Below, piece after piece: positions 51,453 to 63,230 of a stretch of DNA of 64,000 bases. Origin of the DNA: Cyclina sinensis (taxonomy: Eukaryota > Mollusca > Bivalvia > Venerida > Veneridae); NCBI GenBank assembly GCA_012932295.1, contig JAAONU010000016.1, positions 17,947,530 through 18,011,529 on the forward strand, in the 5' to 3' direction. The position numbers were made by a program, and so were the translations under genes. The notes beneath the pieces are model-generated. The model saw nothing but the letters and a program-made list of their open reading frames with translations, was not told the DNA's origin and ran no database searches. The first letter of the stretch is position 1. Every line of letters starts with the position of its first letter.

Positions 51453-51610
51453 CTGGATTATTATTGTAGTATGTGCATCTGGATTATTATTGTAGTATGT
51501 GCATCTGGATTATTATTGTAGTATGTGCATCTGGATTATTATTGTAGTATGTGCATCTGGATTATTATTGTAGTATGTGCATCTGGATTATTATTGTAGT
51601 ATGTGCATCT
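51453..51610. repeat. 26-bp minisatellite, six units
   Basis: Six almost identical units starting CTGGATTATTATTGTAGTAT. Single ancestral units occur at about 33452-33480 and 46752-46780 in the older repeats. The frame 51551-51739 comes from it. Confidence 0.93.
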
Positions 51611-52077
51611 CATCCTATTTCTGAAGCTTCCCTGCAGTTTGGTTTAATTCCAGCCAGTGGTTCCTACATAAATGGTACTGTAGGGAAATCAAAAGACAAA
51701 AACTCTAAAAAATGCAATCAATATGGATTATGCTTGTAACTGATCAGTCCTCCTATATATATATACTTAACTTCTGGAAGCAGAAAAAGCAAGTTATTTA
51801 CACCAACAAAGCTAGCTTGCTTAAAAATACGCTTTCTTGATAAAATGCTACTTGGCCGAAAGAACCTTTGATAAAATTAAGTTCCAATCACTTTGTACAA
51901 AGAACATTCCATAGAATATATGTCTGAAAACAATTTACAATACTATCTGAATACATCAATAACGGTACATAATTAGCCTTATCTCGAATATAGGAAAAAC
52001 TAAATACATATAGATTTGTAAAAACTGTTAAATACAAGCACAAGACAAACGTTTCACTGTGTCACGTCCATCGTCCA

Positions 52078-54062
52078 TTATTCCATACGGGCATAAACAG
52101 TATGCCTAAAGTTGTATTTCTCTAGGTTCTTGATGAGCTTGGTGTCGATATCTTTAGCTATGACACCTTTGACTTCTAGCTCCTCTCGTACTCGCTGCAG
52201 ATACGTTTTGTCCGGATATCCGAATCTGAAATAATACTTACTCTGTATTTATAAAAAAATGCATAACAAAGTATTTAACGTCAAATTCTTTATTCCTTTG
52301 TACAACATTTCTTTTTATTAGTATGAAGATACTACTAACTTACTTACCTTTCTTCTTTTCTATACAATTTCAATGAAATGTTAGTCTAGATAAAAATAAA
52401 ATATTACCATAAGATTAAGACATAAACAAGACAAACTATGTCGGCCACGTATTATATAACCAAAATGAAATTAATCATGTATGAAATCATTTAAGAAATA
52501 ATTAAACGGAAGAAAAAATGTAAGAAATTTAGTTTAGACCAAAATGAGAGAACAATGGTGTCTTACTGTGTGTTCGGCCTTGGGTTTGTTTTATGATGTA
52601 TATCATTCCAAGTTATCACAGACTCTTTTCCAGTTGTTCTTGATGTGCCAATAGTGAATATCAGTCGTCGTTGAAAAGCGACTATTAACATTGCACATAT
52701 TTCTCTTCCCTCCATACTGTCAGGTAAATATGCTGTGCGAGTTATGCCCTTATAAGGCGTTCCTGGACGCGGATGGTCAGTCTGAGAAAAAGAAGAGAAC
52801 AATGGAAATGATTTACAAATATTAAATCATTGTTCAATATCTATTATGACATTCAGAATATGCTTCTCCGGTATATCTCTGTATTCTTTTATCTTTTGAA
52901 GATTTTCAGAAATATAATTTACAGTTCGAACACTACGTTTAATGGCTTTTCATTTACTTTTACTTTGAAAATGATAAAATGTTATCCTTTATTCAACAGT
53001 GTCGAATAAGGATTGTATGACATCCTTTTTTAAGACATAACATATGTCTTATAAGATATAAAATATCCTATTGTTTACAATTTGAGTACATTATATACTT
53101 TTATCTGTATGAAAAACTATAAATGTCACTAATAGTATGTATTAACATTTAAATGAAATACGCCCATAGTCATACGTCTTGTTTGTCAGTAGTGTAAATT
53201 TCTAAAAAGGTACTTCTTGCATATAATCTTTATCTAAGGACTTCTTGCATATAATCTTTATCTAAGGACTTCTTGCATATAATCTTTAACTAAGGACTTT
53301 GTTATTACAAACTTGTAATCAAACGTGCAGAGCAGAAGTTCATACAGAGTTGACAATCACTGTTTAAAAGTTAGTTAAATTGATAGCTTCTTTCTATTCG
53401 TAGAAGGTGGTGTAAAATATATTAAAACATTACAGACCGTTTGTATTCCATTCTCAAAACAATATGTTATAGCTATGCATTCGTATTGTTCAAATCCTGC
53501 AACAGATGTCGGCCTTTTACAAATGTCCATTTGTCCGTCTGGCTGGTCACCAGTAATGATACCACAAACTGTTCCACATGTAGGACAAACTTTTTTCACC
53601 TGATTGAAAAGGGAAGTTTTATGTCGTTATTTCACGGATACAAAATCTAGTTTCATTGAAAACAAGAAAATGAAAAAAAGGTAAACCCAGTTAAAATATC
53701 TGACTACAAACTGCATATTTTTACACGTAGCATAAAAAGATGAAAAATAATTAGGGAAAATTTGATTGAGAAAAGATGTTGAATCATCACAAAAAAGGTG
53801 TTATCTGGCATTCTGTCTGTTTATGGTTAACTGCAGACAAAAGTTACTTTGATATGTATAAATATGGTAAATTATTAAAAGTTATACATCTTGATAAAGT
53901 AAAAAATAATTGTTAGCAATATTCTTCGGCTAAATGTAAGTTAGAACATACTCGAAAGTACCCTTCAATGCATTCTTTGCAAAATATATGTCCACAGTTT
54001 AGTTTCTTTCCGTCCGTCACTTTGTCCATACAGATAACGCAGTCATCCACCACAGCTGGCTG
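52078..54062 (-). CDS. Gene 2: RING and DTC exons
   Basis: Four intact exons: RING (54062-53952; DCVICMD, LNCGHIFCKECI, with CPTC on the next exon), then DTC (53599-53438 with GDQPDGQM; 52781-52567 with [10 protein letters not shown]; 52225-52078 with FGYPDKTYLQRV). All key residues are kept, without stops. The last exon is about 90 percent identical at DNA level to that of gene 1, while the 162-nt exon is about 74 percent identical in protein, so the last exon is more conserved or was gene-converted. The stop is TAA at 52080-52078. Confidence 0.93.
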
Positions 54063-57000
54063 CTAAAAGAATATTACTAGAGTTAAGTATTTAAACAACA
54101 TAACATCTTATAGTAATATTTGTTTTACAATAGCTAAACACTGAATCCAAGTTCTAGTTTAGCTGCAGGATATTATACATAGTTTAAATCTACACCTGAA
54201 TAATTCAATATAGCCACTGTCAAAATAAAACGGTATTTTCCCATATGTCCAATCTAGCCCAAATATAAAGGTATTCGAAGTAAATTAGAACTGTAAAAAT
54301 ACTCATTCGAAATAACAAAAGTGAACAGTAAAATTCATATCAGTTCATGCATAATCAAAGCAAAGAAACTGATGAATGCAGCGGTTATTGCAAACGGGAG
54401 AAAACATATTCCTCATTGGACATATTAACTCAACTGATATTAAACTGACCAATACAGATATAGCAAATTTCTCCGAGTTCTGCTTGCTCTAAGATCATTA
54501 TATTAGAACATTCAGTTGCAAAACCAAGTATTACTGGCACATATTTAATATAAAATAAATGTTAGTCTAGAAATAAATCAAATATTACCAAAAGATTAAG
54601 ACATAAATAAGACAAACTATGTCGGCCACGTATTAAATAACCAAAATGAAATTGATCATGTATGAAATCATTTAAGAAATAATCAAAAGGAAGAAAAAAT
54701 GTAAGAAATTTAGATTCCTCTTTATTTGATGAAAAATGTAAGGCAATTCCACTTGGCAAATAAAGTCTTGAATTATTCCTTCTAGTTGCAATGAGCCATT
54801 AGAGAAAGCTGTCTGCATTAAGTATATGGCCTCCTGGTGTTGGTGACATACCTCTGCTTGCAGAAGATAATTCAAACAACATGGAACACATTATCTACCC
54901 GTGCAAGTTCATGCTAGTGTATATTATAATCTGTATGTTGTAAATATTCTGAGAAATAACTATGTTTAAACTAAGATCAAGCAACATGTGTACTGATTAA
55001 ATATAACAAATATACTACAAAATATAACATAATTAAAGTATGTCAGAATCTGTATAAGCTGTGTAAATGTGTAACATAAATCATGTCAAAAGATACTTTA
55101 TCAATGAAGAAATACTACATCTTGTTTTAGAAGATATTGTTTCTTAATTTTCTTTAGATTCCTTTTTTCAATCTGTATAATAAATTATGTGTTTTAAATC
55201 AGTGCTTAGATTATATGGATTATATGCAGTTTTAATATCTAAATTCCTTTGAACCTCTTACTCTTGGAAAATAGAGCTGTAATTTCCCCACATTCTTGTT
55301 TCAAATTCGATTTGCATGTATAATATCAAACTCCAAGTTCCAAATTCCTGTCCCAAATTCCTCTGACAAATTCTATTGTACCATACCAGGCCTTAGCTCT
55401 TTTTTGCCCAAATACGTCAAATTCCTTTGCACGATTCCTGTACCACACACTCGTGTCTCCTACTTATAAACACACAAGACGCAACAGGCCTAAATGCTTA
55501 GTATAACATCTTGAATATAGCGTCAACCTCATGACAGAACTGTTACTGGGGTGTATGTTGCATAACTTGCTGAACTGTTTTCGTAAGAGGATACAGAATC
55601 TACAAAAGATTGAAAAACACCCCAACACACTCTCAGTCTATGCACTTGGACTAAATGTTAGACAGCTGTATTTTTTAGTTGTCAATACATTCAACATAAC
55701 TTTTTGGTCTAGATTCAGCAACCCCTACGAACTATCTAAACAATGATCTTCTGTATTTAAACACTGTAGTCTATTTTTTGTTTAAAATTGTTTTGAAAAC
55801 TCTTACAGTTACTATAAAGCCAAAACTTGTTTACGGGCTATTTTTATATGCGTTATAGGTTTTGTTTCAGTTTTAGCAAACAAAGCACACGATGTATGCT
55901 AAAACTGAAACACAACCCAATAATTAAAAAAGGGCACACAATTGCCCCAATAAACTGAATGCTTTTAATTTTGTAACCGTAACCAGTAAGATAAAGAAAT
56001 GATTTCATTACAAAACAGAGCTTTCTCTAGATTCGAAACATCAATCACAACTGTCTTTATAAAGCTAGTAGTTACAGTGGTTACACTGGTTACAACTGAC
56101 CATAATTGAAAATAAAAGCTGTACATTAATACTGTTATGTAGTTGCAACAGTTACTATTGGCATTGATGTGTTATTACCTTTTTTAACTAAGTTGTTCAA
56201 TAGAATATTTAATGCAGGTGTTTTTCCCGAGAAATGGTCAATTTGTATTATTATTCCTGTACATAAAAAGGGTAACAGAAACAATCCTGACAATTATAGG
56301 GGTATATCACTAATTGATATTTTCAGTAAAATTTATATTGCTATAATAACAAATAGAATCATTTTTTATTGTAATGCATATTGTAAAATATCTGATTCAC
56401 AAGGAGGTTTCCCAAAAGGTTATTCAACAATTGATAATGTTTTTATATTATATTCTCTTATAAGTAAATATCTATGTAGAAAGGGTAAAACTATGTATGT
56501 GGCCTTTATAGACTTTAAAAAGGCATTTGATTCTGTGAACAGAAATAAATTGTATTCAGCACTCCAAAGGGTAGGTGTTAAGGGTAAATTATTTATGTGT
56601 ATTCAAAGTATATATAAAACTGTTACAGCAACAGTTATAAATAATCAAGAAATGTCTCCCTCATTTGACTGTCCACTTGGTCTTAGACAGGGCTGTAAAT
56701 TAAGTCCGATCCTATTTAGTTTATTTATTGATGAATTAAATGCATATGTTTCAAATAATAACTGTAAAGGTGTACAACTTACTCCAGATTTTATTGAGAT
56801 ATGTAGCTTATTATTTGCTGATGATGTGGCAGTAGTATCAGATACCATTAAAGGTTTGCAATTACAACTTAATATAACTTGTACATTCTTATTGTTTAGA
56901 CTAGAAGCTGAATGTCAACGTTGAAAAAACTAAAATTATTGTCTTTAAGAACGGTGGACAGCGACGTAGGCAGGAAAGGTGGTTTTAAGATAATACAGAA

Positions 57001-60000
57001 ATAGAGGTTGTTAATGCTTTTGTCTATGTTGAAACATTATTTACAAGTAAAATGTCGTTGTATAAAATGGCTGAGAATAATGCTAACAAAGCTAAGAAAT
57101 TATTTGTATCACTTATGAAAAGTATGAATGGCTTGAAACCAATCCCATATTCGACATTCTTTAAACTTTTTGATGTAAAAATTATGCCAGTGTTATTGTA
57201 TGGAGTTGAATTATGGGGTGTTGAGAGGCGAGATTGTATTGAAAAGATTCATTTGTTTGTGTGCAAGTATTTTATGAACACTCCCTTGAAATCTTGTAAT
57301 GCTGCTGTGTTAGCTGATTGTGGAAGGTTTCCTGTGCAAACTGAAGCTTCAAAACGGTGTCTTTAATTTTGGATAAGGCTTTTAGGTTTGCCAAATGATA
57401 GATATGTTAAACAAGAGGGTCATGATGGCCCTATATCGCTCACCTGAATATGACTGCTTTTAACAAAGTTGCTATGGACCTGGTTAATTGACCCCAGATG
57501 ACCCATATTCGAACTTGACCTAGACATTATTGAAACAATCTTTCTGACAAATTTCAAGGTTGTTTGAACTGAAAATGTTACCTCAATGCGTGTTTACAAG
57601 GTTTTTTCCATATTTGGGGTCTGTGACCTAGTTTTTGACCCCAGATGACCTTTATTCGAATCTGAGCTAGAAATCACTAAAACATCCTTTCTGACAAATT
57701 TCGAGAATATTTGGACTGAAAAATAGCTTCTAGAGTGTTAAAAAAAATTTTCTATTTTTGGGCTCTGTGACCTAGTTTTTGATTTCAGATGACCCATATT
57801 CAAATTCAACTTAGAAATCATAGAAACAACCTGTCTAACAAATTTCCAGGTTATTTGAACTGAAAATGTAACCTCTAGAGTGTTAACAAGGTTTTTCCAT
57901 ATTTGGGCTCTGTGACCTAGTTTTTGACCCCAGATGACCCAATTTTGAACTTGAGCTAAAAATCATCAAAACAACTTTTCTGACAAATTTCTGGGATATT
58001 TTGACTGAAAATGTAACTTCTAGAGTGTTAACAAGGTTTTTCTATTTTTGGGCTCTGTGACCTAGTTTTTGAACCCAGATGACCCATATTCGAACTTGAG
58101 CAAGAAATCATAGAAACAACCTGTCCTAACAAATTTCCAGATTATTTGGACTGAAAATGTTACTTCTCCTTCTACAAGAAGATTTTCAAAGTTTTCACTA
58201 TATAAGCCTATGTAAAAACCAAAAACACTGGGGTGGGGCCAAATTTGACCCCAGGGGTATAATTTGAACAAACTTGGTAGAGGTTCACTAGTCAATGCTA
58301 CAAACCAAATCTTAAGGCTCAGGGCCTTGTGGTTTCTGACAAGAAGATTTTCGAAGTTTTTCCTATATAAGCCTATGTAAAACCAATGACCCCAGGGTGG
58401 GGCCAAATTTGACCCCAGAGTTATAATTTGAACAAACTTTGTAGAGGGCCACTAGACAATGCTACATACCAAATATCTAAGCTCTATGCCTTACGGTTTC
58501 TGACAAGAAGATTTTTAAAGTTTTTCCTATATAACTCTATGTAAAACAAGTTACCCCTGGGGTGGGGCCATTTTTGACCCAGAGGCCATGATTTGAACAA
58601 ACTTGGTAAAGGTCCATTAGACAATGCTGCACACCAAATGTCTTAGCTCTATGCCTTACGGTATCTGACAAGAAGATTTTTTAAGATTTTCCATATATAA
58701 CTCTATGTAAAATGGGCAACCCCTGGGGCGCGGCCGTTTTTGACCCAAGGGCCATAATTTGAACAATCTTGGTAGAGGACCACTAGGTGATGCTACATAC
58801 CAAATATCAAAGCTCTAGGCCTTATGGTTTTAGACAAGAAGATTTTTGAAGATTTTCCTTTTGGTTGCCATGGCAACCAGAGTTCTGCATGGAATCAAAT
58901 TCTTTGAACAATTTTGGTAGAGCTTCATGCAAGGAACATTTCTGTGAAGTTTTGTTGAAATTGGCCCAGTGGTTTAGGAGGAGATGTTCTTTAAAACAAA
59001 AGTTTACGCACGCACGCATGCACCGACGACGGACATTGACTGATCACAATACCTCACCTTGTGCACTACGTGCACAGGTGAGCTAAAAATGTTATATCAT
59101 GCTTAAGTACTTTGATCAGTTAGGTTTTAAAAATTGGGCTACAGACATTAAGGAAAAACTGTGTCAAAATGGTTTCGGTTATGTGTGGGAACAACAGAGA
59201 GTGGATAACCCAAAGTATTTCTTGACTGTGTATGTTAATAGGTTAAAAGATCAGTTTTTACAAACATGGAATAATGAATGTCTACAAAATAAAAAATTAT
59301 CTTCGTATGTTCAATTCAAACAAAATTTTGAAGTAGAAAAGTATTTGTTAGTTGTTGATGTACTGAAATGTAGAAGTAGTTTAGCCATTTTTCGAACTTC
59401 TGCGCATCAGTTAATGATAGAAAAAGGACGACATATGAATATACCTAAAGAGGCTAGATATTGTAAATTCTGTGATAAATTAATCGAAACAGAGTACCAT
59501 TTTTTAATGGTTTGTCCTCAGTACTCTGACTTAAGAGAAAAGTTTATTCCTAGTAAATATTTTACACATCCTAATGTTCACAAGTTTAATATGTTAATGG
59601 CTACAAATAATGTTACTACAATTAGGAATATGGCAATGTTTTTATACCATGCTATGGAGAGAAGAAAGATATTTTTGGGTTGATATTATCATGATATCGT
59701 ATGTTTTGCCATTTGTACTGTACAATGTATATGCCATGTCTATCACATTTGTTGCACATGGTTGCTTTTTGTACTTGTATATTGTTTGTATATGGGCTGG
59801 AGGCCTACATGCTTTCACTGAATAAACTAAAACTATCAGCTGCATGTAGTTTCATCGGTTGATAAAATAGATATTTTTTTTCTGTCTGCATACCCTGGTT
59901 ACGTAGTTACGGTGGTTACAGCTGCCATAATTGAAAATAAAAGCCTTGAATTAAGTGTTACAAGGCTGCAATAGTTACAATAGTTACAATCAGTTACAAC

Positions 60001-63000
60001 TAGGTTTTTGAGTCTTCAAAATAGATTTTTTTCTGTCTGCATACCCTGGATACATGGTAAGAATGGTTACAAACTGCCGATAATTACATGTAAAAAAAAA
60101 CTATGCTTTCATAATTTTACGTAGTTAAAATAGTTACAAAATTAAAGCATTTAATTAATAGGGCCAATTGTATGTCTATGTTGAAATAATACCACTTAAT
60201 AATCACAAGAGCTGTCTGAAGCAGTTTATCTGCAAAAAAGATGTTTTGCCTGAAGCAGTAGCAGTTTATCTGCAAAAAGATGTTTTGCCTGAAGCAGTTT
60301 ATCTGCAAAAAGATGTTTTGCCTGAAGCAGTGCTTTTAAGGTGAAAATGACACTTTTTGACATGAACATGCTGGAATGCAAACAAATGAACGAAAAAATG
60401 ACAGAAAAAAAACTTAATAATTATGGACCAAAACGTTTGCTATATACTGCTTCAAAATGGTGAACATCAAGCCATTTCAAAATCATGTAATTTACCAATG
60501 AGTTACTGAGCAAAAAACATAGAACAGGTACGCGGTATTCTATAGCATTTTGTATTACAGTCATTTCATGGATAAACCGACAATAGAAAACGGATAGACC
60601 GTTATAAATAGCTTATAGGAGCCGATGTGGTTAATTGGTAACGTGCTGGCCTGGTAAAGCAGGAGTCCCGAGTTTGATCCCCCGCTCCTCCACTAACATT
60701 ACTAATAGTCTTTCGGATGAGACTTTAAACCGAGGTCCCATTTATCAGTGCTATACAATGAGCATGAAAAAGAACCAGGGGTGTCTCTGGAATGGGATGC
60801 TTTCTGTATCTTGCACTACCCACACAACATAAAATAACTAATCTCTTCAGGGGGTGTTGGTCATATGGGCTACCGGTACTGACGTTAAATAAGCTTAAAT
60901 AGACAGAAATAGCTTATTCAAGCTGGTGTACATTGGTGCAATGTTTTACTGAAATCCTTCGATTTACGTATGGCAACTGACAGAAAACATAGGAAAAGTA
61001 GCATTTAAAATCATTTGACGGTATAGGAATCAGACATACAGACAGATACTCTGTGACACAATTCCTAAATCTGGTGAACGTTTATGAAAAGTTATTTAAA
61101 AATTCTGTCTTGTACTAATGAGATACAGTGTTGACAGGAACATATGACTGTAGGAATAATTCTTTTGAATTTGGCTGTACAACAAAAAGTCAGGTAAAAA
61201 CACTTTGTGAGACACTGGTTCTAACCAGTTATGAACTGTACTAAATTATAATCAAAATCCTTTGATGAACCATAGAAAGAATGAACAAGGACACAAAGGC
61301 TGGCAGTGTCTTATATTATCTGGATAATGATTTCTTGCCTTGCTTGCCTTGCAAACTAGTGTTTTTTTACGACATATCTTAAATTAATCATGAACCGTTG
61401 TGGCCAGTTATATCCAAATCATATAAAAAGGAGGTTACAGAGTAGTAATAAGCAGATATTCTGCATATATGTTACTTGACGGTACAGACAAATACATATA
61501 CAGGCAGAGAAATTTATAGTTTGCAACACTGACTCTGCCTGCAGAACATTAGTGCAAAGTAATTTCAAAATCCTTTAATGCATCGCCAAGTAACAAAGCA
61601 GACAAGAACATGAAGGTTTGTAGTATTCTATAATATTCTGACAACTATGGGCAAGTATACAAAATCTTTGTCTTTGAATTTCATGTCATGTCCTTTTAAG
61701 TCTCCTTGTGAAATTTTTGGGCTATTTTTATCAAAATCTTATTCATAAAATGGAAGAGGTACTAAGCACAACTTGTGAACAGACAGACAGACCAACAAAC
61801 AGGTGCACTTACTATATGACCTCCTTCAGTAGGCTAAACAAATCAGAGATGTTATTAACTAGCTTCATGTAAGAACAACAAAAAGATTCATTTAGTAACC
61901 TGGATTTACGTCTATAGCTAATAAATAAAAATACAAAAACTTACAGTACTGTTTTTCAGACTTTCTCCTTTCTGTGGCACATCTTCTTGTGTGATGCTTC
62001 CAGAATCAATTTGCCATAACTGACTTGTTACCATCAGATTTGTATGTGGCTATTTCTGTTCTAGTGTCACTAGGTTGTGAAACTGCTTGGTCTACTTCTG
62101 CCAGTGGGCTTGAAATCTTCAGTCTGACATATTTGTGTATCTTTCCTGCTTTTATCTGCGTTTGTTTCCACAGAAGGTTTGCTTGTAATAGTGTATGAGA
62201 AGGGTGAGGGCTTTCCTTCTCTGAACATAGCATAAAATACCTTGTGAATTATATTAATCGTGTCAAGGTTTAAGTCTACAATGTGTATTTCACGTAACAT
62301 GTTGTTCCTGCCACTAAATTCAAGTATTGCATCAGCATACTGTGTAGCACAAATGTCTTTCGGCACTTTAAACGAACCTAAAATGAGAGACAAAAATATA
62401 AAGCAAGGATTTTAATCCTAGAGTTAGCTGAACTTTTGAAGAAACTCTCTTAGTATTAAATGTAATCTAGTTTAGTTTAAACTTAATGAGTTTAGTTTAA
62501 ACTTAGTTATTTTAAATTGATTAGGAAGCAAAAACTCGCAACTTATAGTAAAGGCTCTTGATGACTGCTTCCTTTGTTCAAACCAGCACTCTGACTGAAA
62601 GTGTGGAATGCAGAAAGTTATAGCATTCTCTTACTCCTGGTGTAATTAAGCCAGCGACATATGGAATAGTATCTCTGAGGTACCTCATTTTATCAGGTTA
62701 AAAATGGAATGAGACACACAAAAAATCTTTTTACAAAAATCAATATAAAATTATGTTAGTTAGATTCATTTTCTTCTGAATGTTGGTATAAAGCGGTGCT
62801 GAGAAACAATGTGATTCATGAAATATATTGACATAATTATATAGTTCACGCAAAAGCTATAAATGACAACAATCATATTCAGAGTCTCAGATCTTACTGG
62901 TATACATTTCTTATAAAATCAAAGTTAATGATATTGTTTTAATTTTTGCATTTTCTAAAAAATATAACGTTACGTGTAAATAAATCATGTATTAATTACC

Positions 63001-63218
63001 CGAACTTATAGCTGACATGCCAATGGACTCCAAATTCATAGTATCTGCCATTTTTAAACAACTGAAAACAGTTTGTTTCAGATCTTCACAGCACTTGTTC
63101 AAACCTTCCTTTGTATTATGACTGTAGTCTGTCCAGCTTGGTCCAATAGCATGAAATATATACTTGAAATGTAGTTTACCAGCGCTGGTGCACACGACAG
63201 AAGATACAGGTAAAGGAC
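52078..63218 (-). CDS. Macrodomain-RING-Deltex gene 2, 3' part (paralogue of gene 1)
   Basis: Partial gene continuing beyond 64000. Exons on the minus strand: 63218-63000, 62377-61945 (frames broken), 54062-53952, 53599-53438, 52781-52567, 52225-52078. Exon borders and phases equal those of gene 1 exons 10, 11, 13, 14, 15 and 16. The encoded order is macrodomain C (second half), linker, RING, DTC, tail. Macrodomain D has no counterpart in the 8-kb interval before the RING exon, which is filled by a LINE, a block-repeat element and a SINE. If functional it is an E3 ligase like gene 1 with fewer macrodomains. The reading frame of the linker exon needs two shifts, so the gene may be dead or carry assembly errors. 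Confidence 0.75.
53212..53298. repeat. 28-bp minisatellite, three units
   Basis: Head-to-tail copies of ACTTCTTGCATATAATCTTT plus eight more bases, inside an intron of gene 2. Confidence 0.92.
54100..56150. other. Intron of gene 2, no exon recognised
   Basis: Contains small frames (54562-54875) without known domains, a stretch (54555-54700) repeating the sequence at 52381-52520, and a 14-bp inverted repeat (TTTCAGTTTTAGCA and inverse, about 55867-55913). No macrodomain-like coding was found. Confidence 0.5.
56150..59840 (+). mobile_element. LINE in the gene 2 intron, interrupted by another element
   Basis: RT fragments in order on the plus strand: 56169-56875 with PVHKKGNRNNPDNYRGISL, AFIDFKKAFDS, GLRQGCKLSPILFSLF and the catalytic FADD box; 57052-57366 with MPVLLYGVELWG; then, after a 1.7-kb insertion, 59099-59683 with a Cys/His cluster (CKFCDKL..EYHFLMVC). 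Frameshifts occur near 56875-57050. The C-terminal layout resembles the LINE at 33.7-35.4 kb. GGTTACA-rich repeats flank it on both sides (about 56060-56160 and 59900-60080), so it probably inserted into a repeat. Confidence 0.88.
57412..59086 (+). mobile_element. Block-repeat element nested in the LINE (pearl/Helentron-like)
   Basis: Head AAGAGGGTCATGATGGCCCT, then GCTCACCTG; tail CAGGTGAGCTAAAA preceded by a GTGCAC-TAC-GTGCAC hairpin, so GCTCACCTG/CAGGTGAGC form short inverted ends. The body has about five units of 120-125 bp (57470-58150, core TGACCTAGTTTTTGACCCCA) then about five units of roughly 165 bp (58160-58860, core TTTGACCCAGAGGCCATGAT). This architecture resembles bivalve pearl-type or Helentron-associated non-autonomous elements; the class is inferred. 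Confidence 0.75.
60216..60334. repeat. 33-39-bp minisatellite
   Basis: Three to four units of GAAGCAGTTTATCTGCAAAA followed by AGATGTTTTGCCT. Confidence 0.92.
60617..60905 (+). mobile_element. tRNA-derived SINE
   Basis: The head resembles a tRNA (GGAGCCG start, A-box-like TGGTTAATTGGTAAC, B-box-like GAGTTTGATCC, ending CTCCTCC). A central part contains GGATGAGACTTTAAACCGAG, a stretch I know from SINEs of marine invertebrates. The tRNA part is degenerate, so it is not a functional tRNA gene. It lies in the intron of gene 2. Confidence 0.75.
60910..61940. other. Intron of gene 2, nothing recognised
   Basis: AT-rich, no exon-like frame, no clear repeat. Confidence 0.45.
61945..63218 (-). pseudogene. 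Gene 2: macrodomain C exons and broken linker exon
   Basis: Exon 63218-63000 is the same length (219 nt) as gene 1 exon 10 and encodes YIFHAIGPSW and the phosphate-loop start SAISSG. Exon 62377 onward gives SFKVPKDICATQYAD and matches gene 1 exon 11. The frame then stops at TAG 62072-62070. A +1 frame is open to 62006 and a third frame from 62049 to a donor at 61945 (ACT/GTAAGT), which would join the RING exon in phase 0. Two single-base shifts, or an intron of only about 76 bp, are needed. Protein-like composition in all three frames suggests recent damage or assembly indels. Confidence 0.6.
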
Positions 63219-63230
63219 CTGAACAAAATA

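Noticed and set aside
58062..58406. 114-codon minus-strand frame with repeated WGHW/FYIGLY-like pieces
   Set aside because: It is a translation of the tandem blocks in the nested element; the same phrase recurs with each unit.
57412..59086. CRISPR-like or satellite array
   Set aside because: The repeats are long, imperfect blocks without unique spacers, inside a bounded mobile element in a eukaryotic intron.
60617..60695. Candidate tRNA gene
   Set aside because: Stem mismatches and a SINE body directly downstream mark it as a SINE head.
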